Assembly: GCA_036401395.1 (NCBI GenBank)
Contig: DASWUZ010000043.1
Span: forward strand, 4,025 to 68,024
Direction of reading: 5' to 3'
DNA from: DASWUZ01 sp036401395
Lineage (GTDB): Bacteria > Acidobacteriota > Terriglobia > Terriglobales > Acidobacteriaceae
DNA length: 64,000 bases
Under the pieces are notes generated by a model, which saw only the letters and a list, made by a program, of their open reading frames with translations, searched no databases and was not told the DNA's origin. The translations under genes were made by a program, and so were the position numbers. Below are positions 56,371 to 64,000 of this stretch, one piece after another. Positions within the stretch are counted from its first letter, which is position 1. Each line of letters starts with the position of its first letter.

Positions 56371-57659
56371 GCTTTCCGCGCTACGAGCGGTACAAGAACA
56401 GTGGGGTTGATTGGTTGAGGAAGGTGCCAGAGCATTGGCAGGTCAAGCGCCTTAAATTCAGCGCCCGGCTGGTAACGGAACGGGCCATTGAGCGGGTGAA
56501 TCCCATTGCGCTCGAAAACATTGAGTCATGGACAGGTCGACTGCTGCCTTCCGACACGGAGTTCGAGGGGGAAGGTACAGCCATTCGCGCAGGCGATGTT
56601 ATCTTCGGCAAGTTGCGACCGTATCTCGCCAAAGCATATCTAGCTCAGTCAGATGGGGAGGCCGTTGGCGACTTCCATGTCATGCGTCCAACCTCAAACG
56701 TCCTGGGTAAATTCTTCCTTCATCAACTGCTCAACAGGGACGTTGTTGAAATCATCGATGGATCAACGTATGGCGCGAAGATGCCGCGCGTCAGTTGGGA
56801 CTTCTTATCCAATATGTCGGTCGTCACTCCGCCTCTTGCTGAACAACGAGCAATTGCGAATTTTGTCGAGAGAGAGGCGGCGAAGACTGATGCGCTTATT
56901 GAGGAACAACAGCGGCTGATCGATTTGCTGAAAGAGAAGCGTCAGGCGGTCATCTCACACGCCGTCACCAAGGGTCTCCACGTCGGCTATTCGATGAAAG
57001 CTTCCGATGTGGATTGGATTGGTCAAGTGCCAGGGCACTGGGCTGTGACCCGTCTGGGGTACTACGCGACAGTCGAAAATGGCACAACCCCGAGCAGAGA
57101 AAAACTCGAATATTGGATAGACGGCCACGTACCATGGCTGGCGTCTGGCGAAGTCAATCAGTTAAACATCGCGGAGGCAAGTGAGTTCATAACCGAGCAA
57201 GCGCTTACCGCATCATCTCTAAGGCTTTTGCCTGAGGGCACGATTGTCGTCGGATTGGTAGGACAGGGCAAAACGCGCGGTATGTCGGCGATACTGCGCA
57301 TCGCCGCAACTATCAATCAGAATCTGGCCGCTATCTGCCCTGGCCCCAAGATTCTCAGTGAATACATACTCTACCTCTTCCAAGCGATGTACGAATCGCT
57401 GCGAGAGGACGGGCGCGGTGGCAATCAGGCCGCCATCAATTGCAAGATGCTTACTTCCTTAAGAATCCCAGTTCCGCCCATATCAGAGCAAAAAATCATT
57501 ACTGAATTCCTCGACAAGCTGACGGAAGAAGCAAAGACGCTTGAGAGTGAAGCAAACGAGGCCATTCGTCTACTTCAGGAACGCCGTTCCACCCTGATTT
57601 CCGATGCCGTAACCGGCCAGATTGACGTTCGCAACTACACCCCGAGAGAGGCCGCATGA
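56367..57659 (+). CDS. hsdS: Type I restriction-modification specificity subunit HsdS
   Basis: A 430-aa DNA-recognition subunit made of two target recognition domains and two conserved helical spacers. TRD1 begins 'NSGVDWLRKVPEHWQVKRLK' and ends with the helix 'REAAKTDALIEEQQRLIDLL'; TRD2 begins 'VDWIGQVPGHWAVTRLGYYA' and ends with 'LTEEAKTLESEANEAIRLLQ'. The repeated 'VP.HW.V.RL' motif marks the internal symmetry. The TRDs would bind a bipartite DNA site that cannot be predicted here. Overlaps both neighbours by four bases. Confidence 0.95.
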   Translation: MSFPRYERYKNSGVDWLRKVPEHWQVKRLKFSARLVTERAIERVNPIALENIESWTGRLLPSDTEFEGEGTAIRAGDVIFGKLRPYLAKAYLAQSDGEAVGDFHVMRPTSNVLGKFFLHQLLNRDVVEIIDGSTYGAKMPRVSWDFLSNMSVVTPPLAEQRAIANFVEREAAKTDALIEEQQRLIDLLKEKRQAVISHAVTKGLHVGYSMKASDVDWIGQVPGHWAVTRLGYYATVENGTTPSREKLEYWIDGHVPWLASGEVNQLNIAEASEFITEQALTASSLRLLPEGTIVVGLVGQGKTRGMSAILRIAATINQNLAAICPGPKILSEYILYLFQAMYESLREDGRGGNQAAINCKMLTSLRIPVPPISEQKIITEFLDKLTEEAKTLESEANEAIRLLQERRSTLISDAVTGQIDVRNYTPREAA

Positions 57660-60600
57660 GCCTGCACAAAGAGATTCACTTCGAGGTCGAGATCGCCGAG
57701 CACCTCGGACAGCATGGCTGGGTGTATGAAGAGGGCGTCTCCGCGCAGTACGACCGGACGCGGGCGTTGTTCTCAGAGGATGTGATTGCGTGGGTGCAGG
57801 AGTCGCAGCCGGAGGCGTGGCAGGCTTTGTCCAAAGGACACGGCCTTGCAGCCGATACGCGCCTGCTCGACCAGCTTCGGCAAAATCTAGACACGCGCGG
57901 AACGTTGGATGTCCTGCGCAACGGCATCGAACTGTTTCCGGTGAAGAGCAAGATTGCCCTGGCGCAGTTTCGCCCTGCCTCCGGCATCAACGCCGCAATC
58001 ATGACTCGCTATGGTGCGAACCGTTTGCGCGTCGTCCGTCAGGTGCGCTACTCAGAGGGCAATGAGAACTGCCTTGATCTCGTCTTCTTTCTAAATGGAT
58101 TGCCCGTCGCCACGGTGGAGTTGAAGTCGGACTTTACCCAGAGCGTGAAGGACGCGGTAGACCAGTATCGGTTTGACCGGCATCCGCAGCCGAAGGGCCA
58201 AAAGGCCGAGCCGCTGTTGAGCTTTCCCGGTGGCGCGTTGGTTCACTTCGCCGTCAGCAATTCCGAGGCCCAGATGACGACCCGGCTTGCGGGGGCAGCG
58301 ACTCGGTTCCTGCCCTTCAATAAGGGCGACCACGGCGGGGCTGGCAATCCGCCATCTCCGTCAGGCCATCGAACGAGCTATCTGTGGGAAGATGTCTGGG
58401 AGCGCGAGAGCTTTCTCGACATCCTGGGCCGCTACCTCGTCACCGAAAAAGACGACAAGAAAAAGCTGACACGCTATCTGTTTCCGCGCTACCACCAGCT
58501 AGACGCCACCCGGAAGCTGTTGAACGTCGTAAAGGCCGAGGGTGCGGGAGGCAAGTATCTGATTCAGCATTCGGCTGGTTCGGGCAAGACGAACTCGATT
58601 GCATGGACGGCGCACTTCTTTGCCGACCTGCATGATGCCGACCACAAGAAGGTCTTCGACTCGGTCATTGTTGTCAGCGACCGCAATGTGATCGACCAGC
58701 AGTTGCAGGATGCCATCTTCGACTTTCAGCGCACGACGGGTGTCGTGACCAGCATCAAGGGCGTCAGCGGCAGCAAGAGCAAGGAGCTGGCGGAGGCGCT
58801 ATCCGGGGATAAGAAGATCGTCGTTTGCACGATCCAGACCTTCCCGTTCGCCCTGGAGAAGGTTCGTGAGCTTGCAGCGTCGGAGGGCAAACGCTTCGCT
58901 GTGATTGCCGACGAAGCACATAGTTCTCAGACAGGCGAGGCAGCCGCGAAGCTGAAACAGGTGCTCAGCGCCGAAGAGTGGCAGGAGATTGAGGACGGCG
59001 GCGAAGTTGGCTTCGATGACGTGCTAAGGGCGCAGATGACGGCTCGCACCGCCGACACGGGTATTACCTACGTTGCGTTCACGGCGACACCGAAGGCAAA
59101 GACCTTGGAGTTGTTTGGCCGCAAGCCAGAGCCAGATCAGCCAGCAGGGCCGAAGAACGTGCCCGAAGCATTCCATGTTTACAGCATGAGGCAAGCTATC
59201 GAGGAGGGTTTTATCCTCGATGTGTTGGAAAACTACACGACCTACAAGCTCGCCTTCAGGCTCGCCCATGACGGCAAGGAGTATGACGAGACAGAGGTCG
59301 AACGTGCCACTGCGATGAAGGGCATTATGCGTTGGGTGCGGCTGCACCCGTACAACATCTCGCAGAAGGTGCAAGTGGTGGTGGAACACTACCTTGAGAA
59401 TGTCCAGCCGCTGCTTGAAGGCCACGCAAAGGCGATGGTCGTTGTCGGTAGTCGGCTAGAGGCAGTGCGTTGGCAGCTAGCCATGCAGAAGTACATTCAG
59501 TCGCGTGGCTATCGTTTGAGCGCGTTAGTCGCGTTCTCCGGTGAAGTAAACGATAAGGCGTCTGGTGAAGACCCGTTCACCGAGAACAGCCAGGTACTGA
59601 ATCCGAATCTGCGTGGGCGAGACATCCGCGAAGCCTTCAAGACGGACGAATACCAAATCCTGCTTGTAGCGAACAAGTTCCAGACCGGCTTCGACCAGCC
59701 CCTTTTGTGCGGGATGTATGTAGATAAACGGCTCGGCGGCATTCAGGCGGTACAGACGCTATCTCGCTTGAACCGGGCATACTCTGGCACGTTTGGCACT
59801 AAAGACACGACGTTCGTCCTGGACTTCGTGAACGAGGCCGAGGAAGTGTTGGAAGCCTTCCGTACGTACTACACCACCGCCATGCTTGAGGACGTGACCG
59901 ATCCAAACCTCGTCTACAACCTGCGTGCCAAGCTGGACGCAGCCGGACACTATGACGAGTTCGAGGTAGAGCGGGTCGCGACGGTTGAGTTGAATCCGCA
60001 ATCGAAGCAAGGCGATTTAGTGCGCGCTCTGGAGCCCGTTGCCGATAGGCTGGTGCGCCAGTTCAAAGCCGCTCATGAGCGTTGGAAGGTCGCGAAGGCT
60101 GAATCTGATGAAAGTGCGGTCGAAGACGCTCACGCTGAGATGGAAACGCTGATGCTCTTCAAGCGTGACATGGGCAGCTTCGGTCATGCCTATACGTTCC
60201 TGTCGCAGATCTTCGACTACGGCAATACAGGGCTGGAGAAGCGAGCCATCTTTTACAAGCGACTGACGCCGCTCTTGGAGTTTGGCCGCGAGCGTGATGG
60301 TGTCGATCTCTCACAGGTGGTGCTTACGCACCACATCCTGCGTGATCGCGGAAACCGCGCTTTGCCTCTTGGCGATGGGGACTCGCCGACGTTGAAGCCC
60401 CTGACCGACGCAGGCTCCGGCTCGGTGCAGGAGAAGGAGAAGGCGCGCCTCGGAGAAATTATCGCCAAGGTCAATGACCTCTTCGGAGCGGACACTACCG
60501 AGGGTGACAAGCTCGTTTACGTGAACGATGTCATCAAGGGCAAGTTGATGGAATCAGATACTTTAAGGCAGCAAGCGGTGAGCAATAGCAAAGAACAGTT

Positions 60601-60793
60601 TGCGAACTCGCCCGATCTGAATCACGAGCTCATCAACGCCATCATGGATGCTTCTTCGGCACTGTCGTCTCTCAGCAAGCAGGCGCTTGAGTCTGAGCAT
60701 ATACGCAGTGGTCTTAAGGAAGTCTTGCTTGGACCTGCACAGCTCTATGAGGCGTTGAGAGCTCGGGACCTCGCAGGACATCCAGGCGAGTAG
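57656..60793 (+). CDS. hsdR: Type I restriction enzyme subunit HsdR
   Basis: The DNA-translocating nuclease subunit, 1045 aa. N-terminal PD-(D/E)xK nuclease: D141 and E155-L-K157 in 'VATVELKSD'. Then an SF2 helicase: Walker A 'SAGSGKTNS' (~306-314), DEAH box D419-E-A-H422 in 'VIADEAHSSQTG', 'FTATPKAKT' (motif III), and 'LVANKFQTGFDQPLLCGMYV' plus 'QTLSRLNRAY' (motifs V and VI). A C-terminal helical domain (~790-1045) should contact HsdM. All key residues look intact, so the restriction system is probably active. Confidence 0.96.
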   Translation: MSLHKEIHFEVEIAEHLGQHGWVYEEGVSAQYDRTRALFSEDVIAWVQESQPEAWQALSKGHGLAADTRLLDQLRQNLDTRGTLDVLRNGIELFPVKSKIALAQFRPASGINAAIMTRYGANRLRVVRQVRYSEGNENCLDLVFFLNGLPVATVELKSDFTQSVKDAVDQYRFDRHPQPKGQKAEPLLSFPGGALVHFAVSNSEAQMTTRLAGAATRFLPFNKGDHGGAGNPPSPSGHRTSYLWEDVWERESFLDILGRYLVTEKDDKKKLTRYLFPRYHQLDATRKLLNVVKAEGAGGKYLIQHSAGSGKTNSIAWTAHFFADLHDADHKKVFDSVIVVSDRNVIDQQLQDAIFDFQRTTGVVTSIKGVSGSKSKELAEALSGDKKIVVCTIQTFPFALEKVRELAASEGKRFAVIADEAHSSQTGEAAAKLKQVLSAEEWQEIEDGGEVGFDDVLRAQMTARTADTGITYVAFTATPKAKTLELFGRKPEPDQPAGPKNVPEAFHVYSMRQAIEEGFILDVLENYTTYKLAFRLAHDGKEYDETEVERATAMKGIMRWVRLHPYNISQKVQVVVEHYLENVQPLLEGHAKAMVVVGSRLEAVRWQLAMQKYIQSRGYRLSALVAFSGEVNDKASGEDPFTENSQVLNPNLRGRDIREAFKTDEYQILLVANKFQTGFDQPLLCGMYVDKRLGGIQAVQTLSRLNRAYSGTFGTKDTTFVLDFVNEAEEVLEAFRTYYTTAMLEDVTDPNLVYNLRAKLDAAGHYDEFEVERVATVELNPQSKQGDLVRALEPVADRLVRQFKAAHERWKVAKAESDESAVEDAHAEMETLMLFKRDMGSFGHAYTFLSQIFDYGNTGLEKRAIFYKRLTPLLEFGRERDGVDLSQVVLTHHILRDRGNRALPLGDGDSPTLKPLTDAGSGSVQEKEKARLGEIIAKVNDLFGADTTEGDKLVYVNDVIKGKLMESDTLRQQAVSNSKEQFANSPDLNHELINAIMDASSALSSLSKQALESEHIRSGLKEVLLGPAQLYEALRARDLAGHPGE

Positions 60794-60904
60794 TTTTGTA
60801 GCCCTTGCTTTTGCTCTACTCGCAGCTCCGGTTTGCGCGCTGCTGAAGTGCCAACCGCTCGGACAGGTGTAGTGCCCCCTGTAAAATGTCGTTCAACTAC
60901 GAAC

Positions 60905-61846
60905 ATGCGGATATTCGTCGGCGTTACTGATAAAGAATGGTTCAACCTCCACGCCTCACGCGTCAACGTAGACGAGGTGAACTTTTGGCGGCCATCGCCC
61001 ACGGCCACTTTCAAAGCGCTTGACCCTGGCGAACTGCTCCTATTCAAACTACACGCACCCGACAATTTCATCGTAGGCGGAGGCTTTTTTACCAAGTTCC
61101 AGCAGTTGCCGGTCAATCTGGCCTGGGACGCCTTTCGTGAAGGCAATGGCGTCACTTCTCTGACGGATATGCGACAGCGTATCGGCAAATACCGACGTGC
61201 CGTCATCCAACCGTCTGACAATCCCACCATTGGCTGCGTATTGCTTGCCGAGCCTTTTTTCTGGCCAAAGGAACAGTGGATACCATCTCCTCTGGACTTC
61301 AAATCGCAGACCGTGCAGGGCAAAGGCTACGACGGAGAGATCGGAACTGGACGTGAGCTGTGGAATGAGGTTGAACAGAGGTTACGATTACAGCCAATAG
61401 AAGTGTTGCAAGAAGAAACAGCCACGCTGGCCGCAATTGAATCACATGGGGTCGGCAAGCCGCAGATCGTTCTACCAAGGCTTGGGCAAGGTTCGTTCCG
61501 GATCGTGATTATGGATGCCTATGAGCGACGCTGCGCGTTGTCGGGCGAGCGGACACTACCTGTCCTCGACGCGGCGCACATAAAGCCCTACGCGGTTCTT
61601 CAGCGACACGAGGTTTCCAACGGCATTCTCATGCGCAGCGATCTACATCGCCTGTTCGACGACGGGTACATTACCATCGATCCATTGGACAGGAGAATTC
61701 AAGTCAGCAGCCGGATACGTGAGGAGTTCGACAACGGCAAGGAGTATTACAAACTGCATGGCGAGCGCATACGTGAGCCTGCACAAACCAACTACAGGCC
61801 TCATTCGGACAACCTGGATTTTCATGCGTACAGCGTATTCCGCTAG
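60905..61846 (+). CDS. HNH endonuclease protein
   Basis: A 313-aa protein. ATG 60905 gives 'MRIFVGVTDKEWFNLHASR', matching the usual start of this family of putative restriction endonucleases; a TTG at 60833 is less likely. An N-terminal domain (~1-150, 'VNFWRPSPTATFKALDPGEL', 'NFIVGGGFFTKFQQLPV') precedes an HNH nuclease domain at ~220-280: 'CALSGERTLPVLDAAHIKPY', 'VSNGILMRSDLHRLFDDGYI', carrying the HNH-type His and Asn residues. It follows hsdR by ~110 bases in the same direction and may be an extra nuclease of the island; methylation-dependent cleavage is a possibility, not shown. Confidence 0.88.
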   Translation: MRIFVGVTDKEWFNLHASRVNVDEVNFWRPSPTATFKALDPGELLLFKLHAPDNFIVGGGFFTKFQQLPVNLAWDAFREGNGVTSLTDMRQRIGKYRRAVIQPSDNPTIGCVLLAEPFFWPKEQWIPSPLDFKSQTVQGKGYDGEIGTGRELWNEVEQRLRLQPIEVLQEETATLAAIESHGVGKPQIVLPRLGQGSFRIVIMDAYERRCALSGERTLPVLDAAHIKPYAVLQRHEVSNGILMRSDLHRLFDDGYITIDPLDRRIQVSSRIREEFDNGKEYYKLHGERIREPAQTNYRPHSDNLDFHAYSVFR

Positions 61847-61865
61847 CACGTAGGCCGACAATGGA

Positions 61866-62495
61866 CTATGCGCGAGGCCTTTTTGACGAAGAAGGTTTCT
61901 GTACGAGTTGTCTATGAAAAGGGAATGCTTGGGCCCAGCTTATGACAGCTCGTTCTAGGATGTTGGCTCCATTCCTTAGCGATCTGTAGAAGTGGGTCGC
62001 CGCATCGGGGTCCACACAACTGAACGCAGCTAGAAAAGCTCGTCTCGACCACGGTTCAAGTGATTGGTAGTCGAATCTATTTGCACGGAACCAATGGTCC
62101 TTGCCTGCTCTCCCCATTGCCAAAATGAGTTCTCGTCGTGTTACCGAATCGGTAAACCGAGCGTAAAGTGGCTCGAACTGGTCAGCATGATTGAACTCAT
62201 CATCCAGCGTGAAAAGGCTGAGCAGGCACATCCGCTCGTAGCTTCCGTTCGTCGGCTTCTTCGCTGCCGCTAATACTTTACGGCCGATCCGGTGCCGCAC
62301 GCGACGGTCGGAATGTCGTAGACTTGCCAGGTATTCAACCACCACATCGATGGCGGGCCTCAATGCTCCAAGGTTATTCAATATGTCATCAACAGCCTCG
62401 TCGTTGCCTAGCTGTCGGAGTCGATGAAGGACAAACCGCATCACGACAACGTCTTGAGCATCGGCTTCTATCTGCTCTTTCAGCACTTCAATCAT
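61866..62495 (-). CDS. Helical domain protein, split C-terminal part of the reverse transcriptase
   Basis: A 209-aa, almost entirely helical protein translated from ATG 62495, overlapping the TGA of the reverse-transcriptase gene by four bases (ATGA). It has HEAT-like repeats ('DDILNNLGALRPAIDVVVEY', 'VTRRELILAMGRAGKDHWFR') and 'SLEPWSRRAFLAAFSCVDPD', then 'LERAVISWA'. From general knowledge, blocks like 'SPWekRAf..a.ScL' occur in the C-terminal alpha-repeat domain of unknown-group reverse transcriptases; here it is a separate gene. A frameshift in the DNA or assembly would give the same picture. The partner frame has a stop only 15 codons upstream of ATG 62495, so a shift within 45 bases would fuse the two. 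Confidence 0.7.
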   Translation of the reverse strand: MIEVLKEQIEADAQDVVVMRFVLHRLRQLGNDEAVDDILNNLGALRPAIDVVVEYLASLRHSDRRVRHRIGRKVLAAAKKPTNGSYERMCLLSLFTLDDEFNHADQFEPLYARFTDSVTRRELILAMGRAGKDHWFRANRFDYQSLEPWSRRAFLAAFSCVDPDAATHFYRSLRNGANILERAVISWAQAFPFHRQLVQKPSSSKRPRA

Positions 62496-63493
62496 ATTGA
62501 GCCGGTCGATTCCTCCTTGATGTCGGCAGGAAGGCTGTCAATATCGATCTCATCTTCATAGTTATTTTCATAGCCAGCTGATTCCAGTAGTTCATGTAGA
62601 CGATCCGTTAGGCTTTCCAACTCAATGCGCTCGCCCGAGCTCGCAAATCTCTGAAGGTAGTCCGCGTTGCTCGGGATTAGTGTCTTTGCAGGCTGAAGAG
62701 TCAAGCCTTGAGAGTTGAATAGTGTTGTTGCCAAATGCTCCAAAGCCGCTCTTGCGTCACGTTCCGATGAACAGAAGATGCGTATGTCGTCGGAATATCG
62801 GCAGAATGGACGCCCCGCACCATCGAGAGCGACATCGAGGTCTGAAAGGACTGCCTCAGATAGCAACCTCGAACCGGATAAGCCGACTGGCAGGCCATAT
62901 GAAACGAACCCGTTCCAATTTTTAAGCATCCTCAAAACGCAGTATGCCTGTGGTGATCTAGCAGTCCCGCGGTCGAGGGCCTGCTCAAGCGGATGAGAAT
63001 AGATACGAGAGAAGAAATCAGCAATATCGGCAACTACCACGTAGCGGCAGCGCGGCACGGTCGCAAGCTTGCTACATCTCTCGTTGAAGTGGTACCACCT
63101 GACATCCGGATCATACATCTGCCCATTTTGTAGCGGCTCGAAACGCCAACTGTAGACAGCATTTCGGTTCTTAGGTAAGCGCATAGCCTCTAGCTGCGGC
63201 CCGATTTGGTACACGAGAGATGCGAAAACAAGATTCTCTATTGGGTCTAGTTGCGTGACATATCGGTAGGAAAATGTCGATTTGCTTGCAAGCAATCGCC
63301 TCAAGTCGAGGGCTGTCCATGATCGAAGATCTTGGCCTAAAATCCACGTCTTGATGGAAGCCCAGCTATGACGAATCGCCTCATATTCAAAACATCGCGG
63401 AACGAACACTGTATCGCCGAACTCCTCAATATGTTTGAGGACCCATTCGAGCGCATCGGGGCGGCGTATACGGGATTGCGCGCTGGCTGCCAT
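62492..63493 (-). CDS. Reverse transcriptase, unknown-group / Abi-like (DRT) type
   Basis: A 333-aa RNA-directed DNA polymerase. Motif A is 'VVADIADFFSRIYSHPLEQA' (D156), motif B 'YGLPVGLSGSRLLSEAVLSD', motif C 'CRYSDDIRIFC' with the catalytic Y233-SDD236, and motif D/E follow ('NSQGLTLQPAKTLI'). The N-terminal 'LDPIENLVFASLVYQIGP' and 'NAVYSWRFEP' resemble phage-defence (UG/Abi) reverse transcriptases. There is no group II intron maturase domain, and the retron-specific NAxxH and VTG motifs are not seen. The start ATG 63493 has no clear ribosome-binding site. Usually such proteins carry a C-terminal helical domain; here it is the next gene. Possible anti-phage activity is inference from the class. 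Confidence 0.88.
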   Translation of the reverse strand: MAASAQSRIRRPDALEWVLKHIEEFGDTVFVPRCFEYEAIRHSWASIKTWILGQDLRSWTALDLRRLLASKSTFSYRYVTQLDPIENLVFASLVYQIGPQLEAMRLPKNRNAVYSWRFEPLQNGQMYDPDVRWYHFNERCSKLATVPRCRYVVVADIADFFSRIYSHPLEQALDRGTARSPQAYCVLRMLKNWNGFVSYGLPVGLSGSRLLSEAVLSDLDVALDGAGRPFCRYSDDIRIFCSSERDARAALEHLATTLFNSQGLTLQPAKTLIPSNADYLQRFASSGERIELESLTDRLHELLESAGYENNYEDEIDIDSLPADIKEESTGSI

Positions 63494-63979
63494 GTTGACA
63501 TAGGTGACGATCGTCCAAGAGGAAGGTGAAGGCGTATTGAACTGAGCATAGCAGCCAGACGTAAGGCAGCTGGCTTGTCGAAATATCTAAACTGCCTTGA
63601 TATTGGAGCCACTCGTATGGACTCCCTCAACCGAAGTAACCTTTCTTGCTTTTCCGCTCGGAGCATATGCCTCGGCTCTCCTCGCCCTCAATGAACTGAA
63701 ATTCCACCGATTGAGGCGCGCCCCGCGCCAGTATTGAAACCAAACTTTCCTAAGGGCGCTGCCCTCGCGCGGTGCAAGGGCTTCCCCAATCTTCCGCGCT
63801 TCGCTTGTGCAGACCTCCGCTGCGCTCCGCCCTTTCCGTTCCGCCTTCGGCTCCCTCTGCAAGGGTGGGGAGACCCCTCCCTTGCACCTTGCTACCCCGC
63901 CTTCGCCAGGAGGCGTTCGGCATGTACATGCCGCGTTTCAACGCGGACGTGCAAAAGCCAGAAACCAAGGAGAGCAACC
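63494..63979. other. Intergenic region with nested inverted repeats upstream of the reverse transcriptase
   Basis: 486 bases between the RT gene and a rightward gene at 63980. GGTGCAAGGG (63771-63780) is exactly complementary to 63879-63888, enclosing a 98-base GC-rich interior. Within it, 63858-63865 also pair with 63879-63886, and four further G-C pairs follow. Other hairpins: 63715-63729 (6-bp stem), 63753-63765 (5-bp stem), and CCTCAAT (63686-63692) with ATTGAGG (63710-63716). Two frames on the minus strand translate to Arg-rich, low-complexity peptides and are not convincing genes. Upstream non-coding RNAs are known for some phage-defence RTs, so a structured RNA is plausible. Confidence 0.5.
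63918..63933. promoter_or_regulatory. 16-bp perfect palindrome, candidate operator
   Basis: CGGCATGTACATGCCG at 63918-63933 is fully self-complementary. It is followed by CCGCGTT, two bases, AACGCGG (63931-63946), a second hairpin-like element. They lie 34-62 bases upstream of the ATG at 63980, where a promoter or operator would be expected. A dimeric repressor site is the simplest reading. Confidence 0.5.
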
Positions 63980-64000
63980 ATGAATGCCGCCACCGTCGCC
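63980..64000 (+). CDS. Start of a CDS running off the window
   Basis: ATG 63980 (MNAATVA...) is preceded by an excellent AAGGAGA site at 63968-63974 and by the palindrome described above. Only seven codons are visible, so the product cannot be named. Confidence 0.6.

Noticed and set aside
63337..63666. Minus-strand frame overlapping the reverse-transcriptase start in another frame
   Set aside because: Half of it is antiphase to the RT coding sequence; the upstream half has no known domain.
63587..63862. 91-codon minus-strand frame upstream of the reverse transcriptase
   Set aside because: TTG start, Arg/Ala/Ser-rich translation and overlap with inverted repeats suggest non-coding DNA.
62492..63979. 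Retron or group II intron
   Set aside because: The RT lacks the retron NAxxH and VTG motifs and the intron maturase/endonuclease domains; no msr-msd-like or domain V structure was recognised.

Overview
The window looks like chromosomal DNA of an Acidobacteriota member (Terriglobia-like: Granulicella, Edaphobacter or Terriglobus relatives). This is inference, resting on high GC, a long hopanoid locus, a two-domain FtsX-type permease of the acidobacterial 'ADOP' kind, and a TPR protein with a carboxypeptidase-regulatory-like N-terminus. No rRNA is present to fix taxonomy. The left two thirds (1-44.4 kb) are ordinary chromosome. The right third (44.46-64 kb), beginning at a tRNA-Leu gene, is an accessory island rich in defence-type genes.

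Region 1 (1-19.2 kb): dapA, two small genes of unclear role, then isoprenoid and hopanoid synthesis. ispH supplies isoprenoid precursors; hpnC, hpnD and hpnE make squalene; shc cyclises it; hpnH adds the adenosyl group; hpnG removes adenine; hpnA is a sugar-epimerase-like partner. Two zinc alcohol dehydrogenases and a 148-aa protein are embedded in the locus without an assigned step, and a permease gene on the opposite strand interrupts it.

Region 2 (19.2-26.3 kb): molybdenum-cofactor genes moaC and moeA, a secreted TPR protein, queC (queuosine), a CheY-like receiver, and a DyP peroxidase downstream of two mutually homologous unknown proteins.

Region 3 (26.5-44.2 kb): a complete Kdp potassium-uptake locus (kdpF, A, B, C, regulator kdpE) in which KdpD is split into two divergent genes whose start codons overlap, and a 34-aa membrane peptide overlaps kdpF. 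A strong terminator closes the operon. Then come a PQQ-like propeller protein, a GH3 glycosidase with a PA14 insert, and an RND efflux pair.

Region 4 (44.37-64 kb): tRNA-Leu(CAA) with its terminator, repeats that may mark a recombination site, a four-gene cassette of unknown function (45.8-48.6 kb), a three-Cys-motif protein (Gp37/Gp68) with its TcmP partner and a divergent DUF3800 protein, a tyrosine integrase, a type I restriction operon with a DUF1016 nuclease between hsdM and hsdS, an HNH endonuclease, and an unknown-group (Abi-like) reverse transcriptase whose usual C-terminal helical domain is encoded as a separate, translationally coupled gene. About 490 bases upstream of the reverse transcriptase have no convincing gene but contain nested inverted repeats, a candidate structured RNA. 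This RT locus and the unknown four-gene cassette are the best places to look for something undescribed.
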